Shown here in pieces: positions 24,571 to 38,985 of a stretch of 64,000 bases of DNA. Both the position numbers and the translations under genes were made by a program. The stretch comes from Aphis gossypii (lineage: Eukaryota; Arthropoda; Insecta; Hemiptera; Aphididae), in contig NC_065530.1 of the NCBI RefSeq assembly GCF_020184175.1, forward strand, positions 81,755,260 to 81,819,259, read 5' to 3'. The notes below the pieces were generated by a model that was not told the origin of the DNA, did not search any database, and worked only from the letters and a program-made list of their open reading frames with translations. The first letter of the stretch is position 1. Each line of letters starts with the position of its first letter.

Positions 24571-27500
24571 AATTATAGTCATCGTATTATTTTTGCGAAG
24601 GAAACAAAAATAATGTGGAATACGGATAAAAATACAAAAAATAAATACACACCCCTTCAAAAATATTGTCGTTTTTCCTCGGGGGAATTTCTCGCCTCTA
24701 TATTAAACATATGGGTGTTTATTATTATTATAATAAATATATATATATACAATATATTTTATAGAGCCTAGTGCTTTTGTGTCATTGTATTCCTCTTCAG
24801 TCTTTACCACCCTCCATCATTTATATGCCTCCAAAGAGCAATATCGATGGTATTTCTTATTTTTGAAAATTCGTTCTATGAAAACGTACAAGCCAACATA
24901 AACAAGAAAATATTTTTATTATTATTATTGGCATCCTGAGTTGTTGTGGTTATGGTGTAATTGTTTCCAAACACTGCGTATTGCAATAATAATTAACTCG
25001 TTTTTGGTCTTTGTACGGGACGTCCGTGTACCACAATTGCCTATACACAGTGCCGTGTTACATTCCACACAGTATGAAAAGCTCCACTGTCTATGAGCGT
25101 GAGGTGGGTATACCGATCCGTGGTTTTTTTTTTTAAATTTTACTCGACATTTTAATAGTTGCTAATAGACACTAAGAGATAGAAATAGATAATTACAATT
25201 TATTTACATTTGTGCTTACATTATGTCGTGATTATACACTAATAATGTGTAGAAGGTATCTGCGGTAGTCCTATAAACATAAAATTAAACCTAGACATAG
25301 TAATAAAGTTAATTTTGTACCACTTAAGATGATTTCACGAAATTCCATGTAGACATTTTCATTTTCATACTTACTAAAAAAAAATTTAAACATACAATAT
25401 TATTTTAATAAAAGAAGTAAACCATTTTGAATTATTATAATTTTTATAAAAATCTAACAGAATGTTAAATACATTTTAAACTAGTATAACTAAATTACAA
25501 TATTTTTTTTTCTATCTTTTTAAATCTATTATAAAACTTGAATATCACTTTTTATTGATTTTAACTATACCATCTGTGTCATATACTTATCATACGTTTT
25601 ATAAAAACTTTCATTTGATTAATCTCTTGTGTTACTAGTTTCATATTAAGACATTAATTGAAATGTATATATTATTAATAATCGAATCTATAAAATAATT
25701 AGTATTTTATAAATTATTTAAAGCATTATAAAGTATAGTTCATTCGTTAATAGTCAATATTAATGTTATAATTTAATAGTATTTTACATTTGAAATTGAA
25801 TCAAATGTCAGTGATTTGAAATTAAAATTATTGATTTTAAAATATTGGCTTTCAGTCGTCAGTTTAAAAAACAATTAATTAACTTTTTAACAATGTTTTG
25901 TTTAATCAAATTTTATTAAACAGACTTAATAATAAAAAATAGCTTTTTAATTTACTTTAAAACAACGTCATAATTCTGTAAAAGTTGATAATTATGTCAA
26001 GTATAGACCTTCAAAATGCATGAACATATTATTTTATATTTATTTCCTTTAAGTTTTGGATGTGTTTAATAATTTATTTGCATTTGTTTTAGTTAAATTA
26101 GAAAATTATGATTTATAGACTCTTTTAAGAATTTTAATCGAACTAGTACTAAATAAATTATTAATATTACTTTACCAAATTTCAACGACAATGATAACAT
26201 TTATCGATTTTTATCCTTATGATAATTTTAGGAAGACAAGAAGAATGTCAACAAAAATAATTTATACACAATAATGTCATTTTTAATTATAAAAAAAACT
26301 GTTAAATAAAATTTATTTAAAGTTTTATTATCAACCATAAACAATATAAATTACCATTATACTCATTCTTAAAAACTTATTTTGCATCTATGTTATACAG
26401 TTATATATGATTTATCTGATTTATTTCGCTTAATGACTATCTATTCACATATACCTACTTTACGAAATTCTTAATTATATTTACTGATGAATTTATTTAA
26501 ATATATAATGCAGTTTACGGAAATAGTTTAACGATGATAATCTTAAAATACATTCTTATGTTATAGATATATATAGAAGCTTTTCGAATTTCCAATTTAT
26601 TTAAAATCCGGACTATTAAGTATTTATTTAAATATAATATTAATTTCTTTGTTCAAATTGTAATTTTATATATTTAACACACATAATAATTTTTATGAAC
26701 CATATTAAACTTCAAAGTTTATCAACAGTATATTCAATATAGCCACTAAAATTAATATCATTAATGTTTTATACACTATAATATGTTTTAATTTAATAGC
26801 AGTGCCAGAGTTTTATAATATTGATGTATAACTTTTGAATACAACGATAAAGCTTTAATATTTCATATTAAGTTGTTCAATGAACAAATTTACACGACAA
26901 AATGAAAGTTTAAAAGCTATTTTGAACAAATTATATACAATATATTATATATATATATATATAGGTACATCATACATCAAGTTTAAATCTTTTAGTATTT
27001 ATTTGTTTTTATATGATACAGTTCTTGGAGGCATACGATATAATAATATGTATTCCAATCTAACAACATAAATATTAAGGAATATCATTTATATCATTTT
27101 ATTTTAAAATTTAAATTTTTTTTCAATACTGTAATATTGAAAGTTGAATAATTGTTTATGGTTTAATAAACTGAGTTCCAATGCCTATTCCATGTAAACT
27201 TTATAATGTTTAAATTTTTCCGTGAGAAGATTTTATTTGTATTCTTGTATACAATATTTCTAAATTATAATTGAATAATGCCATGTGTTATATTTTTATT
27301 GTATTTTTAACTACTCAAATCAGGTCAAATTACATATTTTTAATAATATAATTTCGAGTTTGAAATAATAACTTAAAACTAAATTTTATTTTTAATATTC
27401 TGTATATTCTTAATATTGATACCAACTTTTAGGTGCTTACAATATTTGTTAAAATTAAACTCAGTTATATAAAATTATTGGCACATACACTTAATACGTA

Positions 27501-27820
27501 ATAAATTATTAAACTACCTATTTACTGGTGAATAAGTTATTACAGTAAAAAATATGCAAAAAAACTAATTTAGTCCGCATACTTAAAATTCATGTTTTTT
27601 ACAACAATATAATTTAGATTAATTAGTTATTGTGAGGCAGTTAAAAATGGTTTACATTTTTATGGTTTTAATTTATTATACTCATATGGGATCTTAGTAA
27701 GTAGTAACTAATCATAATTTTATTTTAGAATGTTATGCCGTAATATAATCGTAATATACGAAGAACTTGACTTTTTATAATATTTGTTTTGTAAAAATCC
27801 TCAATGTACACAATGTATTA
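24571..27820. other. AT-rich stretch with two minor mixed patches
   Basis: About 24770-25110 is moderately complex (TTCCTCTTCAGTCTTTACCACC, GGGACGTCCGTGTACCACAA) but has no coherent frame. The remainder is A/T-rich, with a TA run near 26949-26962. Confidence 0.4.
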
Positions 27821-27834
27821 TATAAATAAGTCTT

Positions 27835-27975
27835 ATATCGACAATTGTAGGTCAATTACCTACGAAGGTGGATTGCATTTTGGGTCAGTGCCAGATAATA
27901 AAACGTCCCACGTTTAAATACACCGCAATTTATTTTACGTGATTTAATCTAATATAACTACGACCAGTAAACGTA
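27835..27975. other. Higher-complexity island, possible regulatory element
   Basis: Words such as CGAAGGTGGATTGCATTTTG, CAGTGCCAGATAATAAAACG and TTTTACGTGATTTAATC form a compact non-repetitive patch in A/T-rich DNA. TTTACGTGATTTA resembles posterior-Hox-type target sequence, but that is only suggestive. Confidence 0.22.
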
Positions 27976-28329
27976 ATTGTTTTGTAATAAAATATATATT
28001 TTACTATAGGTATTTAAATATTAAAAAATAACTGATGGTGCTAAATTACTGTTATATAACCTAAAACAATAAGTTTTAAAATGTTACGAATAAATTATGT
28101 TAATACTCCAAATTACGTATCACTATTAATTAAATCGATTATTGTATTGCCAGGCTTTTACAAAATTAGTTTTCAACGATTAATAATTAACTCAATCAGT
28201 ACATAAATCCTCTATTTTGTTAACGAAATTTTATTTTATTTTATTCAAGTTAAAAACTTTGTAATTCACTAATTGTTGGGAACATTATGCTACGTTCAAT
28301 AATAATATTGTATTCACTATCATGAAAAA

Positions 28330-28560
28330 AGGTATAGTAAAGATAAAGAAGAATTTTACACTTTCCCGGACAAGAGTTTAATGGTAGTCATCTTTTTTTG
28401 TCTTAATAAAGTCATCGAAGAAAATAATAATAGTTAAAATTTAGCATCAGCCATTTAGGATTTGCCAGCGGTTATACCAGATGGTTAACTATCCAGAATT
28501 TTCCATCATTAAATTGTAGTCACCTGTTCTGTGTAATAAAAATTCAGTAAAACTGTTAAG
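28330..28560. other. Higher-complexity island, no gene recognised
   Basis: A patch of mixed composition (CACTTTCCCGGACAAGAG, CATCAGCCATTTAGGATTTG, CAGCGGTTATACCAGATGG) without a long frame. It is a possible conserved non-coding element. Confidence 0.22.
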
Positions 28561-31500
28561 ACACTCCAAACGTTTTCTAATAAAAATTTACTACTTCAAA
28601 TAAGAATTAATAATAGTTATAAAATATCAATTCTATCTCAGTATGCACCTACACGTATAAATTTCTAATACCTAAAAAAGAAAAATATAGTTGAATTTTT
28701 TAAATAATATTCACTAAAAAAAAAAATTCATTTCTGGATCGTTTATAAACTTCTATTTATTTTTAACAGAGTTGAGAACTTATAAATACAGTTTATGAAG
28801 TAATAAAATATATTTAATACCTTTATAAAGGTCCGTTTCGTAGTTAAACGCATGATATAAAAATTAAATTTTTTTAAATAAATATGTACACAATCATAAT
28901 TTGATAAATCAAAAGAGTCTAAAATACAATTTTAGTTCAATAAATTAAAAAAAATGTTTAGGACCGTGTTACAGTCACATGCATCGACGCATATGAAACT
29001 CGAATAAGACATGCTACGCATTTTTCCTGTTGGTAAAAATCAAAATTAAAATCGTTAACATACAAAACTGTCATTTTAAACAGAAGAAATAAATATAAAT
29101 ATAAATAAAAAATAATAATTAAATCAATATTGTGCAACACTATAAAAATCGTATAATTTTAGAATCAATATATTTTTTTTAACTTGTATAAGAAAAATTC
29201 AGTATTAATTATTAAAATTTAAATTTAAATCAAAAATGTAATTTTAATTTTAAACTGATACGTTATTGATATAATTTATTCTAAATATCGTATCACCGAT
29301 ACGTATACATTATAAAATATAATTAAAGTTACCATTATAACATAAAATCATTACTGTTATAATTTAACTTTTATGTTAATAATTTTAATTATGAATTAAT
29401 AATTATAAAACGACTAAAATAAAGTCATTAAATAATATTATTCCTTTGAGTTTATTTTCCAATAAATTGTTCAATTATAAATTCTGTATGTTAATATAGT
29501 TTGATGGAATCCAGATTATTTAATGTATATTTTAATAAGAACTATTTAAATCTATTTTAGAACAATGCCCGCTATTGAAAAAAAAATGGTTTAAAACAAC
29601 CAGCACTATTCCATATTTTTTAAAAAATGTAATACAATTTATTCTATACACCTTACATACAATATTGTAGTTAATTATTCGTTTAACGAATTATAACAAC
29701 TAGTTAATCCTAAGCTTAAAATTGGATGTTTTTCAACTGTTTAGAACAATATTAAAGTAGAACAAACAAGAAATTATTAAAATACCAATTTTATTTTATT
29801 ATTATTTTTCTTTTTTTAATATTTATTCAATCACTATATTTGTGTATATTTATTTATAATATATAAAAAAAAGTTTAAAAACAGTTTTAAAGTTAATTTA
29901 CGATTTGATTTTTTGATAGATCCTCAAAGACTAATACGAGGGTGTCAAGGTTTATTTTAGTTCTTTCTATTCAATAATAAAAAAATAACTGTTGACTTCT
30001 CAATTGTCAAACTATAATAGATATAAGCTTTTAGCTAAAAAAAAAAACACCCGGGTTATGTTTGGCATTTCATACTGCAGTATAATATATAATAAATATT
30101 AAGAACTGACAGCCTTCCCAAATCATTTTGAGGATTATTTGGGTTCGAATAGGCTTAACTCGTAACTCAATGATCTTCAATATCGATATTTTTAAATTTA
30201 TGAGATTTTCCCTGGTTAGGATTCTAAATGTTCAACTTAATGTTAGTATTATAATAATCACATTCATTGAAAAACAAAACAAAATATCCGATACCCGTAC
30301 CTGCAATTTTGAGAACCCGTATTTTTTATATCGTGAAAATAGCATTTGAATTTATGTAATGGTTGAAAAACACATGTTATTTAATTTACTTTTATTGTAT
30401 ATAATTTACAATTATTTGTTTATAATATCTATTGAATAATAAATAATAATAATTATCTAATAAGAAAAAAGCAAATTTCTTCTTCATAAAAATAAAAATA
30501 ACTACCAGATGTTATATTTTTCACTTTAAAATATTAATTTTTATAATCTATTGTGAAAATCATAATAATAATAAAATAACTATATATTATATGTTATTTT
30601 GAAGCATTTTAACTAAATTATGTATACTAACATATTGACATTAAACTATAGTTATTCTTATTGGTTTTAAATCATCAGTCAAAACCACCAATAATTTTAT
30701 AAAAAAATTTTAATAAACATAAAATTGTACTTTACTTAATAGGTACTAAAACATTACTTTTTACCTATTTTATAACCCATATTGTAGTTTTGATTGTTTT
30801 TCATTCGATCATTTATATATTTTTAATTTATGTAATGTTTGTATGAAACATGTCAACAACGAAGTTTTTTATTATCATGTATTCTTAGTCTACTATTAAT
30901 TTTTAGTTTTACTCTATTAACATTAAACATACTTCATTGATCATATTTTTCAGTAAAACCTTCATTTACTTAATTTTATTATGCATATTTATTTATTTAT
31001 TTTATATAAAATAGGTATAAATGGTGTAATTAATATAATTAATATTAATTTATATAAATTATCACATTTAAAATGTGTATAAATTAAATATAATATATAT
31101 CAACTTTTTTATTATAAATAGGTCCTTACATTTTAATTTTAAGAATATTACAATAGTATGTTACTAAAAGCAACTCTCTAATAGTATAAATAATAAACAT
31201 TAAATTTATCCGTTGTCATTTATTTATTATAAGTTATTTTAATATAAAAAAAAAACATTTTTAAAATATGAAACTCTAAAACTATACGATTATAATTTGA
31301 TTAAAGCTAAGAAATAATAGACATTTTCTATGTTTACATTTTAATTCTGTAAGAAAAATATTCTTTATTACTACCGTAGCTATTTTATTGTCAACCACCA
31401 AACATATTTTGTAATAAAAAATTAACAATTAGCATGATTAATGCATGGGTCTTTTCATATTTTTGAAAAATTAATTCATTTGTTATCAAAACACTTATAA

Positions 31501-31765
31501 TCTCGCTTATAATTTACAAAGCTCTTTTTTTCTCAAAAAAAGTAACCGTCCATTTTATTAAATCTAAGTTAATTTCTCCTTTTAATCTAATATAACATAA
31601 ATATTATTTTTCCTATTTTTTAACATATAAAAAATGTTTTTTTGTTATTGCTATAATGTGTTGTTATGAGAAAAAAACCAAATTTAAACTTTTTGCTTGT
31701 TGAAAAAGTTGAAAATTAAATCCAAAACACGTATTTCTGTATTCTTTATTCGAAAAGAACAGAAA
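28561..31765. other. AT-rich desert, nothing recognised
   Basis: Low-complexity sequence throughout. GGGTTCGAATAGG near 30140 superficially resembles a tRNA B box, but no A box or cloverleaf can be built around it. Confidence 0.45.
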
Positions 31766-31769
31766 AATG

Positions 31770-32010
31770 TCATATATAGTCAAACAATCTTTAGCCGTAA
31801 CTCACTAATAAAAACACTCGATAATGTATGAGTTTAATGTTTGCACCGTTTCGGTCTTCTTGTCGCTCAACCGTAACATGAAACTATCTCAGTTGCACAA
31901 TATTTATGTTCAATAAGTTTTACCGTAAACTTTAACGCATCTAAATCCATAGAAAGCCACATCCAAGTATATATACGGTATGTATAGTAGTTTTAGATAT
32001 CGTCCATAGG
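31770..32010. other. Higher-complexity island, possible regulatory element
   Basis: The sequence from AGTCAAACAATCTTTAGCCG to GAAAGCCACATCCAAG is non-repetitive and includes CACCGTTTCGGTCTTCTTGT. Frames are short on both strands. It is a candidate conserved non-coding element. Confidence 0.22.
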
Positions 32011-33770
32011 AATACTTGCATCTTATAGACAAAGGTCATAGAAAAGTAGCCAGTACATAAATTGTTGTTTTACCGATTAAATAATGATGATCATTAAATT
32101 TATTTGGATAACCCAATAAACTTTTTATCTTCTAAAAACTCGATAGTAAAAATTATTCTTACAACACTTTTACAGCCATAAGTATATTACTTTTAGTTAA
32201 ATAAATAATGGTTAGAAAATATTTATGATTACATTCAAATCACAAACAAATGGTCATTTGATACCATAATAATAAGTTTTAAATTTTGATTATAATATTA
32301 GTAGTTCCCCGGTACAAATAAATCATATATAAAATCCAATTCTTTGAAAATTATTCAAAATTGTATTGTTTTACTTTTCGAATCTGTTCAATAACACAGA
32401 AGTATAGTAAAAAAAAGCTTAGTATTAATATTTACAAAAAAATGAAAAAAAAATCACGGAAATAGTACTTATAAATTAATGTTTTTATAGTCATAATATC
32501 GTTTTGTAACTCGGTGATCAATTATTATGTATTATCATTCTTATTAAAATACGCATGATTTATTAATCAATAATTTTAGATCACGACTGTTTTTTTTTAA
32601 TATTTTATAACGTATTTTAAAAAATGTATAGTCAAGTACACTGTTCAAATCATTAATAGTTTTGTATTTTAATTGAGATTTTAATGTAAATAATATTACA
32701 CGAACTATACACGAAAACATATAGAGTAGATAGCGATTATTACTGAGTCGTAAAAAAACCACAATATTTGAAACGTTTTATGCCCGATTTATCTGATAGT
32801 AATTTATTGAATGGTTTATTCATTTCTTTTGTTTAGTTTAACATTTCTGTTCGCAAAATGTGAAATACGCAGTATAATATAATAAGTGTTGTACCTATAT
32901 AGCTATGATTCTATAATATACTATATATTCTATGATATGTCATATATCGACTAAATTGATTAATTTTAAAAAGTGACTTCGCATATACAAGTGTATATTA
33001 TATATATATGCATTTTATGACATTTTACCATTTTTAATGATTTCACAAAATGTGTAACATTACATTATATTCGATATACCACAATTATTTATGCACTATA
33101 TAACTATTTTGTATTTACCTAACTTTTTAATAAATCCGATATAATATGTTGTAACAAATTTTCTACAGCTATACTTTTGATTATGTTAGGTTAGGTTTAA
33201 ATCATTTATCTATACATTAATAGAATAAATGAACTTTGTATAGAGTAAATTTATAATATCCAGTTTAATATTCATTATGAATCAATAAGTAATTTTTTAC
33301 TTAATCATTATTTCTATAATTGAAATTGTAGTATTTTTCTGTATTATTCTCAAGTATTTATTTGAGCGTTTGAAGTCCATTAAAAATTGTTGCGCGTTTT
33401 TTTCGTTGGTTGTATATAAATATGCATACTAAGTAAAATTAAATAAAAATATTTCAGAATTGTGATAAAATAATATTACTTAACATATAATAAGGATTCT
33501 ATTTCATAGCGATAATAGAATCTAAAGTGATGAATTTATACAAATGCTTGTATAATATATAAATATTATGTATCGTATAATATATATTATAATATACATA
33601 TACTTATATATATATATATTATATATTTATAATACAAATCTTATATTGATCTCCTTATGTGATTATTACATGATTTCCAAACCAGCTTATTATTTGAAAC
33701 CCCAACTATACATAGCTAATGTATCTTAGAATAATTCGCCATTTATCAGACCCGAGAGATTTAAACTGAA
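32011..33770. other. AT-rich desert with dense TA/AT palindromic tracts
   Basis: Nothing gene-like is seen. About 33540-33640 is a cluster of TATA/ATAT runs with self-complementary character. Confidence 0.45.
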
Positions 33771-34279
33771 ATTAAAATTTGGCAAAAACGGTTGTACGCG
33801 TAATTGTTTTTCCGCTCGACACAGTAATAATATTACAGCTAACAGTTTCGATAAGCTACAAGTATAACGTGTATATCTTTCGGGCACGCACTCGCACTTA
33901 TAAAACGGTTCTGATAGTTTTAGTGGCGATCGCCGATGGCGGCCCGAATCACCGACACACAGTAGTTTATTTACGTATATATATTTTTTTTATGTTTTTA
34001 TTGCCTACATACAAGTTGTATTGACAATCATAACTTTTTGGTGTGCGTGTAGGCAGTACAAAAACTAAAATTTTTGACTTGAGACCCGGAAGCGCCGCGC
34101 TAAGTGAATAAAGAAAGGAAAACATAAATAAAGGAAAAACCCAGGAATACCAAAACAAATATGCAGTCGACCATAATCGTAGCAAAGGGGTTTTATTCCA
34201 ACCCGATACGCTGGAGTTAAATGGAAAATCGAATTTTCGGATATTCCCGTGGCGTGTAGACTATTATTATTATTATTAT

Positions 34280-34393
34280 ATGAAAACAGGAAGTAGAGAT
34301 TTAAGCCTTGCAGCTCCATACCATTCATTCTTCTCTATTTACGGTGGCGGTGGTGGTGGTGGTGGTGGTGGTTTCGGTGGTGGCGAACCATAA
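34280..34393 (+). CDS. Short glycine-rich open frame, doubtful
   Basis: An ATG at 34280 opens 37 codons to TAA at 34391. The first 21 residues begin MKTGSRDLSLAAPYHSFF. They are followed by ten glycines encoded by the GGT/GGC run, then F, GGG and EP. It shows how a triplet repeat in a CpG island can look like a glycine-rich peptide. There is no splice pair and no clear start context, and a promoter-associated microsatellite explains the run equally well. Confidence 0.12.
   Translation: MKTGSRDLSLAAPYHSFFSIYGGGGGGGGGGFGGGEP
34343..34372 (+). repeat. GGT/GGC trinucleotide microsatellite
   Basis: Ten consecutive GGY triplets, almost all GGT, are followed after TTC by a further GGTGGTGGC. It is the only GC-rich microsatellite of note in the window. 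Confidence 0.85.
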
Positions 34394-34660
34394 TGGCCAA
34401 TTCGTCTAAACTATTATGTATACACCAATGACGTCGTAGCACCAGCAGTGGTGCTGCACTAGCAGACAAAGACACACTGCAGTGTGGGACTGTTGCTGTT
34501 TATAGTATTATATATAGAGAAGCCACGCCGAGAGGATTATTTTGCCGTTGGCAAACACAATCCGTGCTTAAAATGGGGTTTTCGGTCGTGAGATAAGCGC
34601 GACATGACGGCCGTTTAGGTCTAACCAAGTGAAATTTGATAGACTGAAATGATTACACGA

Positions 34661-37600
34661 TTTAGCTATAATATAGGACTACATATGTTGCTGTTATGCT
34701 ATTTATAGGTACACCCGGGAGCCTATGTATTGCGTAACAAACACTATGTGTAGTATAATATAGGAAACATATATTTGTAGTTTTCTGTTCTTTAGTAAAT
34801 CCGCTGTATACACGTATCACACGTACTGCGACCATTTATATAGCGATCATAATGTAAACCGACAAACTGTCGATGGTAACGCGTATATATACACGTACGA
34901 ATATCGTTCGTTTAAAGGTGAATAACCCAAATCTGTTGTTTACAGTAAATTTATCTCAACAAATAATAGCAATACGTTATGAGTTTATGACTGTGCGTAA
35001 GTAAACAAACGAATTTAGTTGATTCAACAATGCTATTCGATTTTTTAAATAGTTGAATTTAATTTTAGATTCCATAAGAGTCTTATTGGTCTTATGACCA
35101 TGTGATTTTTATTTTTTATTTATTATTGTGTGAGTGAACACTTTTTCGAGTAGGAGTGCTCTACATTTTTCAAATAATACGTTTTTATCAATCAGAAATC
35201 TTATCTAGTTGGCGTATTAGCGAACATATTTATAATTTTTACATGAATAAATAGGTACCCAGTATTGGAAAATATACTAAAATATTGCAAACAAATTGTG
35301 AAATTAAGCATAACAATCAGCTTTTAATAAATTAATAAATTATAGTTAATATCGATATTAAATTAATTGCTTATAAAGAAATTTAAAAAACTTTTCTTAT
35401 TTAATAATTCAATATAACCAATATATTATATTAAAACTTTTTCTTAATCCCAATCGATATTCCATTGATTAATAAGATATTTTATTAGGAGTTATTTCTA
35501 ATTTATTTTTCATTTTCGGTCTTCGGTGGGAGGGAATTTTGTATAATTAATGTATACATATATTGTAATTTAACAAACCATAGAAAATAATTAGTATATA
35601 ATGATATGTTAGAGTATATACTATATATGATAGCTCAATGGTTTAATGTCCCTATAAGTTGATGACCACCATTTTACCAGAAACGAAATGCAGTAAAAAG
35701 TATATATTTATTGCTAGATAAACAACTGTAGATATCATTTAAAAAGAATACTCTATAGCTTTGGGCAAAATAATGAACAAATATCTAAAGGGGATCTACG
35801 GTGAATTTTTTTCCAATATATTAGTCCCAAGTGAGTCATAAACCAATAAGTCAGTTCGACAAGATGGGTCATAACTTGGTCTTAAAATCAAATATAATAT
35901 TATTATTATTTTTTTTTTTAAGGAAATAGCAACGCTGATTACTGCGTAATTTCAATAAAACATACATTGTATCTAGGTTAAACTTAGTTTAACAATACTG
36001 TAATAAATCGTATATCAATGAAAACGTCAAGAACTTTGATAAATGTTCGTCCTTTAAATGTCAATTTACTTAAAAATATCTTTTTAACAAAATTATACTA
36101 AATAGTATTATACTTTTTAAATTTATATTTAATATTCTTTAGATATTAAAGCAATACTTTTATTGCAGCTACGTGTGTTTTTCATACATCATTATTTTAT
36201 TTTCATGAGATTTCATTTCCATTATAATTTCGGTGAGTAAATTTCGATTTGTATAAAAATATTAATCAGCCTAGACTTGAATTAATTTGAAGAAATCCAT
36301 CATGAATGATAAGAGACAAATCTATGATTTGAAATGTACTGATCTACGTCTGGATAGTTATACTTTTATTAACTGCACATAGATAAATAGGCTAATATTA
36401 TACAAGAGGTGTTTCTTATTAGGAACTTAATTTTTTAAATCCTATACATTTTAAGTTTAAAATATTGACTAATTTAATATAAAAATATACAAGAATAAAG
36501 TTTTTAATATTTTAATTATTTTACAGTAATTTATGTTGTGCGTTTCTAATTTTCAACAGAACTATTAATAGTACCTACCTATATATAAAATTTAACAAAA
36601 ATATATGCTATATATTTATTTTATGTGTACTTTATATACTTGTCTGGTTATTTGTCAACACGTATATTTTATTTTGTGTTCAGAAATAACTTTTGTAGAA
36701 AACATACACAGTTGAACCATCTTCGTTTTTATGGTTCTATAGTATGAATCTACTAGGATTTGGGTAATATTATTTTGTCTGAAACGTTTTTGCCCTTATA
36801 TTTTATTCACCAAAAATATATATTGCGTTGTATATATGAATATAGAAAATAAAAATAGGGTGCGTATTATTGCCTGGTACAATTTTCCAAAAAACCTTTT
36901 CTAGGCGGTAAGTATCTAGAAACTTGAAATGTTCAAATAACCCTTAGATATGACACCTAATTTATAAATACATTTAACCATAAACCAATAAATTGCTTCT
37001 CTTCTAAATGATGAATGTTCAAATCTAAAATTTGATAAATCAATAATTTATTAATGATAATATTATACGAAACTATCTTTGCCGTTAACATAATATTATA
37101 AAAATACATAATGAAATCTGTAAGGCAATACTATTATGTCACTGTAAATCAATGAATACTGTTATGAACTGTAAGTAATATCAGTATTGAAATATCTTCC
37201 TATATATCATTACAGGTCTTCGGGATATCACTGTATTAAAACTATATAATTACTATCACTTGTTGATTCTTTAATTATACAAGGTATATTATTATGTTGG
37301 TTAGGGTGGAGTCTATGATAATACTCTCGTTTGGTTTCAAACTTGTCAAAATAGATTTAGCAAAATCGCTAGTAAAAAAATTCTAGATATCTAACCAATC
37401 ATTTTTTGAACATTTAAATGACTCTATAACTGTTCAAAAACTAATATTTTTAAAATAAATACCATTTATCTTAAATAAAAACATAACTTATTATTCTATT
37501 TGAACAATTGAGTACATAATTATGTAAAATAATTTGAAGTAAGCTAATCAGTTTGCCCTAATAAAACCGTATGTCTTCAATTTCGTTAGAATGCAATTAT

Positions 37601-38735
37601 GCAATATAATGCTCACAGATTTAGTCTATATGTAATTTCAAAAAGCTTATCATACGCTGATTATTTTAAAATTATGACGCTACTAAAACATAAATATTAT
37701 TATATTTTATTAAATGTATATAGGTATGTATATATATGTGTATGTAGTACCTATATGTATACCATGTTTTAATAACCAAATCAAATTAATCATGTTTAAT
37801 TATTCAATAACAACTATAATATTTTCTTTTATATGTTATTATCACTACTGTATAATTTTTATAGATTAACATTTTTTATTATCTATCAATTATTATTCTT
37901 AATAAGTTTAAGATATCCTAAATTAATCTTAGACGGACACGTGTATTATTTCAATTATGTCCAGTAAACTATTAGGTACTATATAATAATTATAAATCTA
38001 TAATTGGTATAATGTAAAAATAAAAATATATAGTTTATTAAACGTATGGCCAAAGGTTATAATGTTAGCTATTATGTATAATATATCTATACCTATATTA
38101 TAAATCATTAAAAACAATCGCATGTATTGCTTATAAAATAATTACTTATTAATTTATAGTAATAATTTAAATTTATTTGAGCAAACCCATTATAATTTTA
38201 TAACTGTGTATTTTTTTAAAAAGTTATATATAATAATGCTTAGGTTAGGTACGCCCTATTCTAAACTTTCTTATAAAACATAAAATTTAAACACATTTAA
38301 CTAAAAGTTTAGAAAAAGATTAAAGTTGCATTCGATCTTACTTTAAGAAAATTTTAATTCAGTTTTAAATTTTAATGCTAGGTTTTCTTTTAACTTAACT
38401 AGAGCACATGGATTTTAAATTTGTATTCTAATACTGTATAAAATTATGAATATCTCATAGTTCATCATTCATTTATAATGAATAATTCAAAACAATGTTT
38501 TCTTTTCTTACTCATTATATATGATACACCTACTTGCATCCCAATCACAATAACAATATTATTTTTACCATGGAAAATAATTCTTGGTTTAGATAAAAAA
38601 TAAATAAATATTTCTACAGATAATACAAAGCTTCAATATCTAACAACGTTTTTGCTTTTTTCACATAAGAAATATACATTTATTATAGATGATATATATT
38701 TATTTCTATTATTAGATACCTATTATTTTACAAAC
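34661..38735. other. AT-rich stretch, nothing recognised
   Basis: The first 300 bases are still moderately mixed (ACCCGGGAGCCTATG near 34714; CGTATATATACACGTACG near 34881). After that the sequence is low-complexity. GTGAGT donors occur without matching acceptors or open frames (36233-36238, and again at 43381). Confidence 0.4.
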
Positions 38736-38739
38736 TGAA

Positions 38740-38985
38740 AAGACCCGATGACGGCAACTATCGTCTACCACCACCACCAACACCAACATTTATGACGACG
38801 TATAAAAAATAAATTTATTTAACGAGCATAATATTTCGCACACCTTTGGTGCAAAAGAATGGTTACACTGTTCAGTGGTCTGTCAATTACGGGAAGCGCC
38901 AATTTATTAATCAGCATGATTAACGACCGCTAGGTCGAACGTCATATTATTTAGACGAAAATACGGTCTTGTATACCTTTTCAAC
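38740..38985. promoter_or_regulatory. Island with paired homeodomain-like sites, candidate enhancer
   Basis: After a CCACCACCACCAACACC tract this compact patch holds GTCAATTACGGGAAGCGCC, then TTAATC (38907-38912) and GATTAA (38918-38923) as an inverted pair with a five-base spacer, then CGACCGCTAGGTCG. TAATC/GATTA cores are typical homeodomain targets and their ordered arrangement is suggestive of a regulatory element. No long frame is present. Function is inferred. Confidence 0.32.

Larger units (their letters stand above)
33775..34660. promoter_or_regulatory. CpG-rich island, candidate promoter region
   Basis: GC and CpG are raised in two lobes, about 33775-34000 (with the palindrome GCGATCGCC and GATGGCGGCC) and about 34320-34650 (with CCAATGACGTCG, a CRE-like word beside CCAAT). 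A GGT/GGC triplet run (34343-34372) lies in the second lobe. Frames of 72-87 codons on the minus strand and 81 on the plus strand overlap and look incidental. A TATA-less promoter island is the simplest reading. Direction is undecided. Confidence 0.35.

Noticed and set aside
30128..30160. GGGTTCGAATAGG as a tRNA B box
   Set aside because: It lacks the CC after GGTTCGAAT. There is no A box at a suitable distance and no acceptor stem can be paired.
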